The notes: generated from the sequence alone by a model not told the origin. A DNA stretch of 5,791 bases from Candidatus Omnitrophota bacterium (GCA_016196415.1 JACPXS010000006.1:1-5791), one strand, 5' to 3'; positions 1-4,941 are shown, counted from the stretch's first letter. Made by a program: numbers and translations.

Positions 1-75
1 CCTGCCTCTGCGCCGAGCGCCTGTCTGCCGTGCCAACGGCACAGGCAGGCAGCGCGGCAGGCAGGCACAGCGACG
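1..75. repeat. Imperfect palindrome rich in GGCAGGC
   Basis: This stretch is an imperfect inverted repeat centred near base 34-36. The left arm (about 1-33) is rich in CCTGCC/CTGTCTGCC and the right arm (about 37-75) in GGCAGGC. The octamer GGCAGGCA occurs exactly at 44-51 and again at 56-63. A small perfect stem (GTGCC, loop AAC, GGCAC) sits at the centre. It has no open frame with coding character. The element may continue to the left of the window. I see no T-tract, so a terminator for an upstream gene is not supported. Confidence 0.5.
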
Positions 76-124
76 CAGCACCGCAGCAGGCGTCCGTGCC
101 TCGTTGACGACGTCACGTGTTCCC

Positions 125-187
125 GTTGGCGGGTTGGCGCGTTTGCGCGTTGAACACGCCAACCCGCGAACGCGCTACCGCGCAACC
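125..187. repeat. Inverted octamer array, copy 1 (GTTNGCGC family)
   Basis: Three tandem 8-base units of the form GTTNGCGN (125-132, 133-140, 141-148) are followed, after a short spacer, by four units in the opposite orientation (156-163, 164-171, 172-179, 180-187; form NCGCNAAC or close to it). As a result 125-143 can pair with 153-171 at 17 of 19 positions. The same word family recurs at 4836-4917 upstream of leuA. The array lies upstream of the ilvB promoter and probably outside its transcript. Its function is unknown; a dispersed palindromic repeat is the most likely reading. Confidence 0.75.
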
Positions 188-227
188 CCCAGCGTCGTCA
201 GACCGCCTTTCGTTTCTCCATCCCTGG

Positions 228-236
228 TGCTATAAT
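228..236 (+). promoter_or_regulatory. Extended -10 promoter for the ilv cluster
   Basis: TG-C-TATAAT at 228-236 is a perfect extended -10 element of the sigma-70 type. No good -35 hexamer is found 16-18 bases upstream (best is TTTCGT/TTCGTT near 208-214), which is tolerated by extended -10 promoters. The start of transcription would fall near 242-244, leaving a leader of only about 26 bases before the ATG of ilvB at 269. That is too short for a T-box, a leader peptide attenuator or a riboswitch, so regulation here would have to act at initiation or on the enzyme. Confidence 0.65.
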
Positions 237-256
237 GAACATTTACCGTGAGTCGA

Positions 257-264
257 AGAGGGGG
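257..264 (+). promoter_or_regulatory. Ribosome binding site of ilvB
   Basis: AGAGGGGG lies just before the ATG at 269; the GAGG core (258-261) is 7 bases from it. This site, together with the predicted transcription start near 243, favours ATG 269 over the upstream in-frame GTG at 248, which would have almost no leader. Confidence 0.7.
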
Positions 265-268
265 TGGG

Positions 269-2017
269 ATGAAAGGCGCCCAAATCTTGGTGGAGTGCCT
301 CAAACGGGAAGGGGTGGACCTCGCGTTCGGCATCCCCGGCGGGGCCAATTTGCCGACGTTTGATGCGCTCTACGGCTCCCCGATCAAGGTGATCCTCACG
401 GGTCACGAGCAGGGCGCGGCCCACATGGCCGATGGCTATGCCCGCGCCACGGGAAAAGTCGGGGTGTGCTTTGCCACCTCAGGTCCCGGCGCCACCAATC
501 TGGTGACCGGCATCGCCACCGCCTTTATGGACTCCATTCCCCTGGTGGCGATTACCGGGCAGGTGCGGACGTCGGTGATCGGCAACGACGCGTTTCAAGA
601 GGCCGATACGATCGGGATCACCCGGCCGGTGACCAAACACAGCTATCTCGTGAAGGATCCGCGCGACGTAGCCCGCGTGGTGCGCGAGGCCTTCTACATC
701 GCCTCGACCGGCCGGCCCGGCCCGGTGCTCATCGACCTGCCGGTCGACACGACGGTGAACGAGGCGGAGTTCATCTACCCGGACCACATCACGATCCGCG
801 GCTACCGGCTGCAAGCCGCTCCGGAGCTTGACGAGCCAGCGATCCGGCAGGCCGCCGAGGCGATCGTGCGGAGTGAGCGCCCCGTGATCTACGCCGGGGC
901 GGGGGTCATCCATGCCGGCGCTTCGCAGGAGCTGATGGAGTTGGCGAGGAGTGCTGGGATTCCGGTAGCCACAAGCCTCCTGGGTCTGGGGGGATTTCCG
1001 GAGAGCGATCCCCTGAGCCTGGGCATGCTGGGGATGCACGGGTTTGAGTACACCAACTACGCCGTCGCCCAGTGCGATCTGCTCATCGGGATCGGGGCGC
1101 GATTTGATGACCGAGTGACCGGCAAGCCCGATGAGTTCGCCAGGCATGCCAAGAAGATCCACATCGACGTGGATCCCTCGTCGATCAACAAGACCGTCAT
1201 GGTCGACTACCCCATTGTGGGCGATGTGAAAGGAGTGCTCAAGGTGCTGAACCGGATGGTCCAGCCGGTGGACACCACGGCGTGGCTCAAGACGCTTCAG
1301 GCGATGCGAAAGCAATATCCCTTGCTCTACCGGCAGAAGCGGAAGCTGCTGCCCCAGATGGTCATTCAGGAGCTCTCGAACGTCACCAAAGGGGGCGCCG
1401 TGGTGGCGACCGGGGTAGGGCAGCATCAGATGTGGGCGGCGCAGTTTTACCAATTCAACACGCCCCGCTCGCTGATCACCAGCGGCGGGTTAGGCACCAT
1501 GGGCTTCGGCCTGCCCGCAGCCATCGGGGCGCAGTGCGGCCGGCCGGATGCGGTCGTGTGGGATATCGACGGGGATGGCAGCTTTCAGATGACGGCGCAA
1601 GAGCTCGCCACCGCCGCGCGGAACCGCCTGCCCATCAAGGTCGCCATCATGAATAACCAGCATCACGGGATGGTGCGGCAGTGGCAGGATCTGTTCTACG
1701 AGGGACGCCATGCGCAATCGAAGGTCAATGCCACCGACTTTGTGAAACTCGCCGAAGCCTATGGGTGCGTGGGGATTCGAGTCGAGCAGAAGGCGGAGGT
1801 GCGCCCAGCCATCGAGCGAGCGATGGCGGTGACCGACCGGCCAACCGTGATCGATTTCCTCGTGGAGGAACACGAAGATTGCTGGCCGATGATTGCGCCA
1901 GGCAAGGCCCACGACCAGATGTTGGGCACGTACGAGAGCCTCAAGAAGGGCGGCGGGGAGGTGCAGCACCGCCGCCCGGCCGAGCCCGATGAAGAGGCGA
2001 AGCTGAGCCTCGGCTGA
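269..2017 (+). CDS. ilvB: Acetolactate synthase, large catalytic subunit
   Basis: IlvB joins two pyruvates to 2-acetolactate (or pyruvate and 2-ketobutyrate to acetohydroxybutyrate), the first common step of branched-chain amino acid synthesis, as a cytoplasmic thiamine-diphosphate, Mg2+ and FAD enzyme. The 582-residue product has the normal length and three domains: N-terminal pyrimidine-binding (about 1-165, catalytic Glu47 in GHEQGAAHMADGYA), central FAD-binding (about 190-325, RFDDRVTG at 278-285) and C-terminal diphosphate-binding (about 375-530, GDGSF at 435-439, NN at 462-463, and GMVRQWQ at 467-473 with the substrate-channel Trp472). The DAFQEAD and GITRPVTKH motifs are intact. ATG 269 is chosen for its ribosome binding site and because homologues begin at this point. 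Arg100 occupies the position that is usually Pro or Ala after GQV. It heads the cluster and lies 113 bases before its partner ilvN. AHAS rather than another TPP enzyme is near certain because of the adjacent regulatory subunit. Confidence 0.97.
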   Translation: MKGAQILVECLKREGVDLAFGIPGGANLPTFDALYGSPIKVILTGHEQGAAHMADGYARATGKVGVCFATSGPGATNLVTGIATAFMDSIPLVAITGQVRTSVIGNDAFQEADTIGITRPVTKHSYLVKDPRDVARVVREAFYIASTGRPGPVLIDLPVDTTVNEAEFIYPDHITIRGYRLQAAPELDEPAIRQAAEAIVRSERPVIYAGAGVIHAGASQELMELARSAGIPVATSLLGLGGFPESDPLSLGMLGMHGFEYTNYAVAQCDLLIGIGARFDDRVTGKPDEFARHAKKIHIDVDPSSINKTVMVDYPIVGDVKGVLKVLNRMVQPVDTTAWLKTLQAMRKQYPLLYRQKRKLLPQMVIQELSNVTKGGAVVATGVGQHQMWAAQFYQFNTPRSLITSGGLGTMGFGLPAAIGAQCGRPDAVVWDIDGDGSFQMTAQELATAARNRLPIKVAIMNNQHHGMVRQWQDLFYEGRHAQSKVNATDFVKLAEAYGCVGIRVEQKAEVRPAIERAMAVTDRPTVIDFLVEEHEDCWPMIAPGKAHDQMLGTYESLKKGGGEVQHRRPAEPDEEAKLSLG

Positions 2018-2034
2018 AAAAACGGTGTCGTGGA

Positions 2035-2096
2035 TTCGCCGAGGAGATGCCCCCGCGGACTGCTGACTCCGGCGAGTCACTCGTGTCCTCGGCGAA
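2035..2096. repeat. Nested inverted repeat in the ilvB-ilvN gap
   Basis: A perfect 11-bp inverted repeat (TTCGCCGAGGA at 2035-2045, TCCTCGGCGAA at 2086-2096) encloses a second perfect 6-bp hairpin (TGACTC at 2064-2069, loop CGGC, GAGTCA at 2074-2079). Transcribed between ilvB and ilvN, it could fold into a two-level stem. There is no T-run after it, so it does not look like an intrinsic terminator. It may modulate ilvN translation or mRNA stability, or simply be an inserted palindrome. Confidence 0.6.
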
Positions 2097-2130
2097 CTCA
2101 GGGCGATGGAAATCTGCGAGCGCCTGTTCG

Positions 2131-2607
2131 ATGGCTGAGAAGTATACGATTTCCTGTCTCGTTGAGAATCACTTCGGAGTCCTGGCGCGCGTCTCCGGAC
2201 TCATCAGCGCGCGGGCCTTCAATATCGACTCGCTGACGGTCAGCACGACGGAAGACCCGACCATCTCGCGGATGACGATTGTCGTGGATGCCGATGCGCA
2301 GAAGCTGGAGCAGGTCAAGCGGCAGCTCGGCAGGCTCATCGATGTCATTGAAGTGCAGGAGCTGAAAGACGGCGAGTTCATCGACCGCGAGCTCCTCTTA
2401 GCGCGGGTCAATGCCACGCGGGAGTGTCGCGCCGAGCTTGAGCAGCTGGCCAAACGGTACGGCGCGAAGCTGGCTGATGCCAGCGACCACGCCGTGGTGA
2501 TTGAAGCCGCCGGGGATACGAAGACGTTGAATCAATTGGTGGAACAGCTCCGACCCTATGGGATCACGAAGCTCGTGCGGACCGGCCGCGTGGCGCTTGA
2601 GAAGTAA
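2131..2607 (+). CDS. ilvN: Acetolactate synthase, small regulatory subunit
   Basis: IlvN binds the large subunit, raises its activity and confers feedback inhibition by valine. The 158-residue product matches the usual length of the E. coli IlvH type (163). An N-terminal ACT domain (about residues 4-78) has the typical LVENHFGVLARVSGL and FNIDSLTVS motifs followed by DPTISRMTIVV, and a C-terminal domain (about 80-158) follows. Asn13, Gly16 and Asn31 align with the valine-binding Asn11, Gly14 and Asn29 of IlvH, so valine sensitivity is inferred. Ala29 replaces the glycine usual before the YNI/FNI motif. The frame is open back to an ATG at 2047, but those 28 extra residues are low-complexity, come from the palindrome in the gap and lie outside the ACT fold, so ATG 2131 is chosen by family comparison. 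No strong ribosome binding site precedes 2131; translation may depend on ilvB. Confidence 0.95.
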   Translation: MAEKYTISCLVENHFGVLARVSGLISARAFNIDSLTVSTTEDPTISRMTIVVDADAQKLEQVKRQLGRLIDVIEVQELKDGEFIDRELLLARVNATRECRAELEQLAKRYGAKLADASDHAVVIEAAGDTKTLNQLVEQLRPYGITKLVRTGRVALEK

Positions 2608-2612
2608 ATGCG

Positions 2613-2770
2613 TAGAACCGGTTTCATAAATCCCTCTGTGCGGCGGGTGGCGGCTGATCGGGCCCCCACTGGCCCGCAGCCGACGACGCCGATAGTGCGG
2701 CGCGGCGAGGACCAGTGGGGTGGCAGCCGATCGGACCCGCCCCATGAATGGATTTATGAAACCACTTCTA
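2613..2770. mobile_element. MITE-like palindromic element with 14-bp terminal inverted repeats
   Basis: GGTTTCATAAATCC at 2620-2633 is repeated as a perfect reverse complement at 2750-2763, bounding 144 bp; outside a 2-base mismatch the pairing resumes for 5 bp (TAGAA 2613-2617, TTCTA 2766-2770). Inside, GGCGGGT (2642-2648) pairs with ACCCGCC (2735-2741), and CCCCACTGG (2664-2672) with CCAGTGGGG (2712-2720). The left half also holds its own hairpin: CGGCTG-CGGGCC (2651-2664, 2-base bulge) pairs with GGCCCGCAGCCG (2671-2682) around a 6-base loop. It has no transposase. Size, terminal repeats and interior suggest a non-autonomous element or a large palindromic repeat. No convincing target-site duplication is visible. 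It starts 12 bases after the ilvN stop; a role as RNA 3'-end structure is possible. Confidence 0.65.
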
Positions 2771-2775
2771 GTCTT

Positions 2776-2881
2776 GTGTAAAGTGTAATGCGTAACGCGT
2801 AAGGGGAAACCTCGATGTGCCCATCGGACGCCGGGCACTGTTTTGGCTTTCACATTACGCCTTACGCATTACGCAAACGTG
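2776..2881. repeat. Inverted heptamer array (GCGTAAN family)
   Basis: Four tandem 7-base units of the form GYGTAAN stand at 2776-2782, 2783-2789, 2790-2796 and 2797-2803. Three or more units in the opposite orientation (NTTACGC at 2854-2860, 2861-2867, 2868-2874, then a degenerate AAACGTG) close the element. Segment 2789-2804 can pair with 2860-2875 at 15 of 16 positions. The 55-base centre contains its own perfect 6-bp hairpin (GTGCCC 2817-2822, GGGCAC 2833-2838). The array abuts the start of the membrane-protein gene. Its function is not known. Confidence 0.75.
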
Positions 2882-2890
2882 AATCATCAC

Positions 2891-3259
2891 ATGGTGCCTT
2901 GGCCATTGGCCCTCTTGAGCCTCTTCTACGGGGTGGTCGCGACCCTCTCGGCTTCGATGGTGTGGAGGATCGTCACAGGGACGCTTGCGCGGCCGCTGAT
3001 CTGGCCGATGATGTGGCTGGCCCTCTCCGCCGGCGTCATGCTGGGACTTCCGCTTCTGAAATCCTGGGGTCGGGTGCTTGCCATGGCGGCGTCCGTCCTG
3101 ATGACGGCGACCACCCTGGCGATCGCCGCTGTGCTGGCAGCGGTGGGCCGACCGGGTCTGAGCCTGCTGGCGACGGTCAGCGCCGGCGCCCATGTGCTGG
3201 CGATCCGCTATTTAACCCGTCCCCAGATCAAAGATTACTTCGTGGGAGCGGCCCGGTGA
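2891..3259 (+). CDS. Small integral membrane protein, function unknown
   Basis: The 122-residue product is almost wholly hydrophobic, with four predicted membrane helices at about residues 4-25, 35-56, 61-84 and 89-108, short loops (GTLARP, KSWGR, GRPG) and a basic C-terminal tail beginning RYLTRPQIK (106-114). It is presumably in the cytoplasmic membrane. I do not recognise a named family; a short tail of the type YLxRPxVK after the last helix is something I associate with small uncharacterised four-helix membrane proteins, without firm assignment. The start is uncertain: ATG 2891 or GTG 2879 are both in frame, neither has a clear ribosome binding site, and upstream codons fall in the heptamer array. 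Its position between ilvN and ilvC on the same strand suggests co-transcription, perhaps with a transport or accessory role, but this rests on position only. Confidence 0.75.
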   Translation: MVPWPLALLSLFYGVVATLSASMVWRIVTGTLARPLIWPMMWLALSAGVMLGLPLLKSWGRVLAMAASVLMTATTLAIAAVLAAVGRPGLSLLATVSAGAHVLAIRYLTRPQIKDYFVGAAR

Positions 3260-3311
3260 CCCGGCGGCCAAGGACTCTTCGGACACTTAGAATCTCTATC
3301 AACATGAGCGT

Positions 3312-3383
3312 GGCTCAAGGCTCTAGGCTGGAGGCTCGAGGGTCACGCACGTGCCGAGAGCCTCGAACCTTGAGCCTCGAGCC
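3312..3383. repeat. Inverted heptamer array (GGCTCNA family)
   Basis: Four 7-base units GGCTCAA, GGCTCTA, GGCTGGA and GGCTCGA (3312-3339), plus a decayed fifth (3340-3346), face four units in reverse orientation (GAGAGCC, TCGAACC, TTGAGCC, TCGAGCC at 3356-3383). The centre is about nine bases. The two arms can form a long imperfect hairpin in the gap between the membrane-protein gene and ilvC. The word differs from those of the other arrays in the window while the architecture is the same. Confidence 0.75.
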
Positions 3384-3415
3384 AGAGCGCCCAGGGTCAT
3401 GGTGATAGGCGCTCT
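3384..3415 (+). other. Short perfect hairpin upstream of ilvC
   Basis: AGAGCGCC (3384-3391) and GGCGCTCT (3408-3415) form a perfect 8-bp stem with a 16-base loop, immediately after the GGCTCNA array and 42 bases before the ilvC start. No T-tract follows, so a terminator is not supported; it may be an outlying part of the repeat or an RNA structure in the ilvC leader. Confidence 0.45.
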
Positions 3416-3445
3416 TAGACACTTGGCCACTCACGAGGATTGGTG

Positions 3446-3451
3446 AAAGGA
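3446..3451 (+). promoter_or_regulatory. Ribosome binding site of ilvC
   Basis: AAAGGA lies 6 bases before ATG 3458. It overlaps the codons that follow the in-frame TTG at 3440, and so argues for the ATG as the true start. Confidence 0.7.
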
Positions 3452-3457
3452 TACCCG

Positions 3458-4576
3458 ATGGCGACGATCTACTATGAGAAGGATGCGGATCTCAAGGCGC
3501 TGAAGAACAAGACGGTCGCCATCATCGGCTACGGGATCCAGGGGCGAGGCCAGGCGCTCAATTTGCGCGAGAGCGGCATCAACGTCATGGTGGCCCAGCG
3601 GTCCGGCGGACCAAACTATGACGTGGCCAAGCGCGATGGGTTTGCACCGGTGAGCGCTGCGGAGGCCGCGGCGAAGGCCGACGTCCTCCTCCTCCTTACT
3701 CAGGATACCCTTCAGGCGCAGATCTATCGAGAGTCGATTGCCCCGCATCTGAAGCCTGGCAGGACCCTGGGGTTCTCGCACGGGTTTTCGATCCTCTATG
3801 GACTGATCCAGCCGCCGAACGACGTCGATGTGATCATGGTGGCGCCGAAAGGACCGGGCAGCTTGCTGCGCTCGCAGTTTCTTGAGGGGAAGGGGGTACC
3901 GGCCCTTGTGGCTGTTCACCGGGATGCGACCGGGAAGGCGAAACAGGTGGCGCTCGCGTGGGCCAAAGGCATTGGCTCCACCCGCGCCGGGGTCCTGGAG
4001 ACGACCTTTAAGGAAGAAACCGAGACGGATAACTTCGGCGAGCAGGCGGTGCTCTGCGGCGGGGCGTCGGCGCTCATCAAGGCCGGGTTTGAGACGCTGG
4101 TTGAGGCTGGATACCAGCCGGAGCTGGCGTATTTCGAAGTGTTGCATGAGCTGAAACTGATCACCGATATGATCTATGCCTCCGGGATCCAGGGGATGCG
4201 GCAGCGCGTCTCCGATACCGCGAAATGGGGTGATATCAGTTGCGGCCCACGGGTCATTGACGCGCACGTGAAGGAGAACATGCGCCAGCTGCTGCGCGAG
4301 ATCCAGTCAGGAGAATTCGCGCGCAAGTGGGTCGCGGAGCACGAGGCGGGACGTCCGAACTTCACGCGGCTCATGCGGCAGGACGACGACCACCAAATCG
4401 AACAGGTGGGCCGGAAGCTGCGCGCGATGATGCCGTGGATTGGGAAGGACAGTAGGCAGCCAGCAGGAGGCAGTAGGCAGAAAGCAGAAGGCAGGAAGCC
4501 GAGACGGCGGAAGGCTCGCCCCGCTGGTTTCGCTTTGCGAAGCAAGACGGGCGGGACGTCGAGGAGCCGGGTGTGA
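3458..4576 (+). CDS. ilvC: Ketol-acid reductoisomerase (class I) with extra C-terminal tail
   Basis: IlvC converts 2-acetolactate to 2,3-dihydroxyisovalerate by a Mg2+-dependent alkyl shift and NAD(P)H reduction, the second step of valine/leucine/isoleucine synthesis. The Rossmann domain (about 1-182) begins with the dinucleotide motif GYGIQGRG at 24-31; Arg48 and Ser49 lie where NADPH-preferring enzymes contact the 2'-phosphate. His108 (GFSHGF), Lys131 (APKGPG), metal ligands Asp191, Glu195, Glu227 and Glu231 and Ser252 are all in place, in the class I knotted domain (about 183-328). The family normally ends shortly after the MPWI motif (325-328). Here the frame continues for 42 residues (331-372), Arg/Lys/Gly/Ser-rich, read from a CAGNAGG heptamer array. 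The tail is probably a recent read-through after loss of the stop. The last four bases overlap the following gene. Start ATG 3458 is supported by its ribosome binding site. Confidence 0.96.
   Translation: MATIYYEKDADLKALKNKTVAIIGYGIQGRGQALNLRESGINVMVAQRSGGPNYDVAKRDGFAPVSAAEAAAKADVLLLLTQDTLQAQIYRESIAPHLKPGRTLGFSHGFSILYGLIQPPNDVDVIMVAPKGPGSLLRSQFLEGKGVPALVAVHRDATGKAKQVALAWAKGIGSTRAGVLETTFKEETETDNFGEQAVLCGGASALIKAGFETLVEAGYQPELAYFEVLHELKLITDMIYASGIQGMRQRVSDTAKWGDISCGPRVIDAHVKENMRQLLREIQSGEFARKWVAEHEAGRPNFTRLMRQDDDHQIEQVGRKLRAMMPWIGKDSRQPAGGSRQKAEGRKPRRRKARPAGFALRSKTGGTSRSRV
4450..4498. repeat. Tandem heptamer array inside the 3' end of ilvC (CAGNAGG family)
   Basis: Seven contiguous 7-base units all begin with CAG: CAGTAGG, CAGCCAG, CAGGAGG, CAGTAGG, CAGAAAG, CAGAAGG and CAGGAAG. 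The 10-mer CAGTAGGCAG occurs exactly at 4450-4459 and 4471-4480, 21 bases apart. Because 21 is also seven codons, the protein shows the heptapeptide repeat [14 protein letters not shown]. Unlike the other arrays here, this one is direct only, with no inverted arm visible. A TAG occurs within the unit, but in a frame other than that of ilvC. Confidence 0.8.
4561..4566 (+). promoter_or_regulatory. Ribosome binding site of the 85-residue protein
   Basis: GAGGAG lies 6 bases before the GTG at 4573, an ideal distance, and 15 bases before the alternative ATG at 4582. It therefore selects the GTG start. The site lies within the ilvC extension. Confidence 0.7.
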
Positions 4577-4830
4577 TTGGAATGTTTGAGGGACAGGTGC
4601 AAGATCCGAGGGTCTTCATTGCCGGGCTGCGCGGGTTTCATGAAGCGAGCGCCGAGCAGCGCGGGGGGTTGGCCAACGCCCTGTCCGAGGCGATCATCAC
4701 CAAGCGGGTGGACCTGGCTGAAGTCCGTCGGCTGCTGCTTGACACCGGGGAGCACGACTTGATGGATACCCTGGACCGATTCGTTGACCTCATTGAGCCC
4801 TACATCGAAGAGGGCGGAGTGGAAGAATAA
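4573..4830 (+). CDS. Small acidic helical protein, function unknown
   Basis: The 85-residue product is soluble in appearance, with no signal peptide, membrane helix or cysteine. It looks mostly alpha-helical ([54 protein letters not shown]) and ends in a strongly acidic tail. I do not recognise the family. The start GTG 4573 has a GAGGAG site 6 bases upstream and overlaps the ilvC stop in the four-base pattern GTGA, typical of translational coupling; ATG 4582 (four codons on) is the alternative. That overlap exists only because ilvC is extended. Coding is supported by the good ribosome binding site, an open frame filling the space, and amphipathic helices. Its place between ilvC and leuA suggests co-expression with the pathway, with no evidence for what it does. 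Confidence 0.75.
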   Translation: MIGMFEGQVQDPRVFIAGLRGFHEASAEQRGGLANALSEAIITKRVDLAEVRRLLLDTGEHDLMDTLDRFVDLIEPYIEEGGVEE

Positions 4831-4835
4831 ATGAC

Positions 4836-4917
4836 GTTGGCGGGTTTGCGCGTTGGCGAGTTAGCGCGTTCGTTCAAGGAGCAACGCGCAAACGCGAAAA
4901 CGCGCTAACGCGGAAAC
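4836..4917. repeat. Inverted octamer array, copy 2 (GTTNGCGC family)
   Basis: Four 8-base units GTTNGCGN (4836-4843, 4844-4851, 4852-4859, 4860-4867) are followed by four units in reverse orientation (4886-4893, 4894-4901, 4902-4909, 4910-4917; form GCGNNAAC). Two perfect pairings are available: 4844-4855 with 4882-4893 (12 bp) and 4860-4870 with 4899-4909 (11 bp). They cross each other, so they are alternatives or a pseudoknot-like pair. The element fills almost the whole gap between the 85-residue gene and leuA and belongs to the same family as the array at 125-187. Confidence 0.8.
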
Positions 4918-4929
4918 CAGACAGCAACT

Positions 4930-4935
4930 GGGGAG
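4930..4935 (+). promoter_or_regulatory. Ribosome binding site of leuA
   Basis: GGGGAG lies 6 bases before ATG 4942. It stands just outside the octamer array, so a hairpin formed by the array would leave it exposed, 12 bases from the last unit. Confidence 0.65.
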
Positions 4936-4941
4936 TTCTTG

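Noticed and set aside
248..268. GTG at 248 as the start of ilvB (7 extra residues)
   Set aside because: It would lie about 5 bases from the predicted transcription start without a ribosome binding site, while ATG 269 has one and matches homologues.
479..1453. Long open frame on the minus strand within ilvB
   Set aside because: It is antisense to a clear ilvB gene; its His/Arg/Pro-rich composition is typical of the complement of a GC-rich gene.
2018..2023. Intrinsic terminator after ilvB
   Set aside because: The A-run after the stop is not a T-run preceded by a stem on the + strand, and ilvN follows in the same operon.
2608..2781. 57-codon frame starting just after the ilvN stop (TAAATG)
   Set aside because: It runs entirely through the MITE-like palindrome and has no ribosome binding site beyond ilvN coding sequence; the frame is probably open by chance in GC-rich DNA.
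2843..2890. TTG at 2843 as start of the membrane protein
   Set aside because: The extra residues are coded by heptamer units and there is no ribosome binding site.
3288..3293. TAGAAT as a -10 box for ilvC
   Set aside because: There is no -35 match 16-18 bases upstream and no TG extension; it is too weak to call.
2815..3405. 196-codon frame overlapping the membrane-protein gene
   Set aside because: Its product is low-complexity and runs through two repeat arrays; the other frame gives a coherent four-helix protein.
3440..3457. TTG at 3440 as start of ilvC
   Set aside because: ATG 3458 has AAAGGA at a 6-base distance and fits the family N-terminus.
3431..4267. 278-residue minus-strand frame within ilvC
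   Set aside because: It lies opposite the conserved part of ilvC, and I recognise no domain in it.
4529..4541. TTCGC-TTT-GCGAA hairpin as a terminator at the end of ilvC
   Set aside because: The stem is only 5 bp, lies within the extended coding frame and has no T-tract.
4836..4917. CRISPR array
   Set aside because: The units are 8 bases long with no spacers and are inverted midway; this is not CRISPR architecture.
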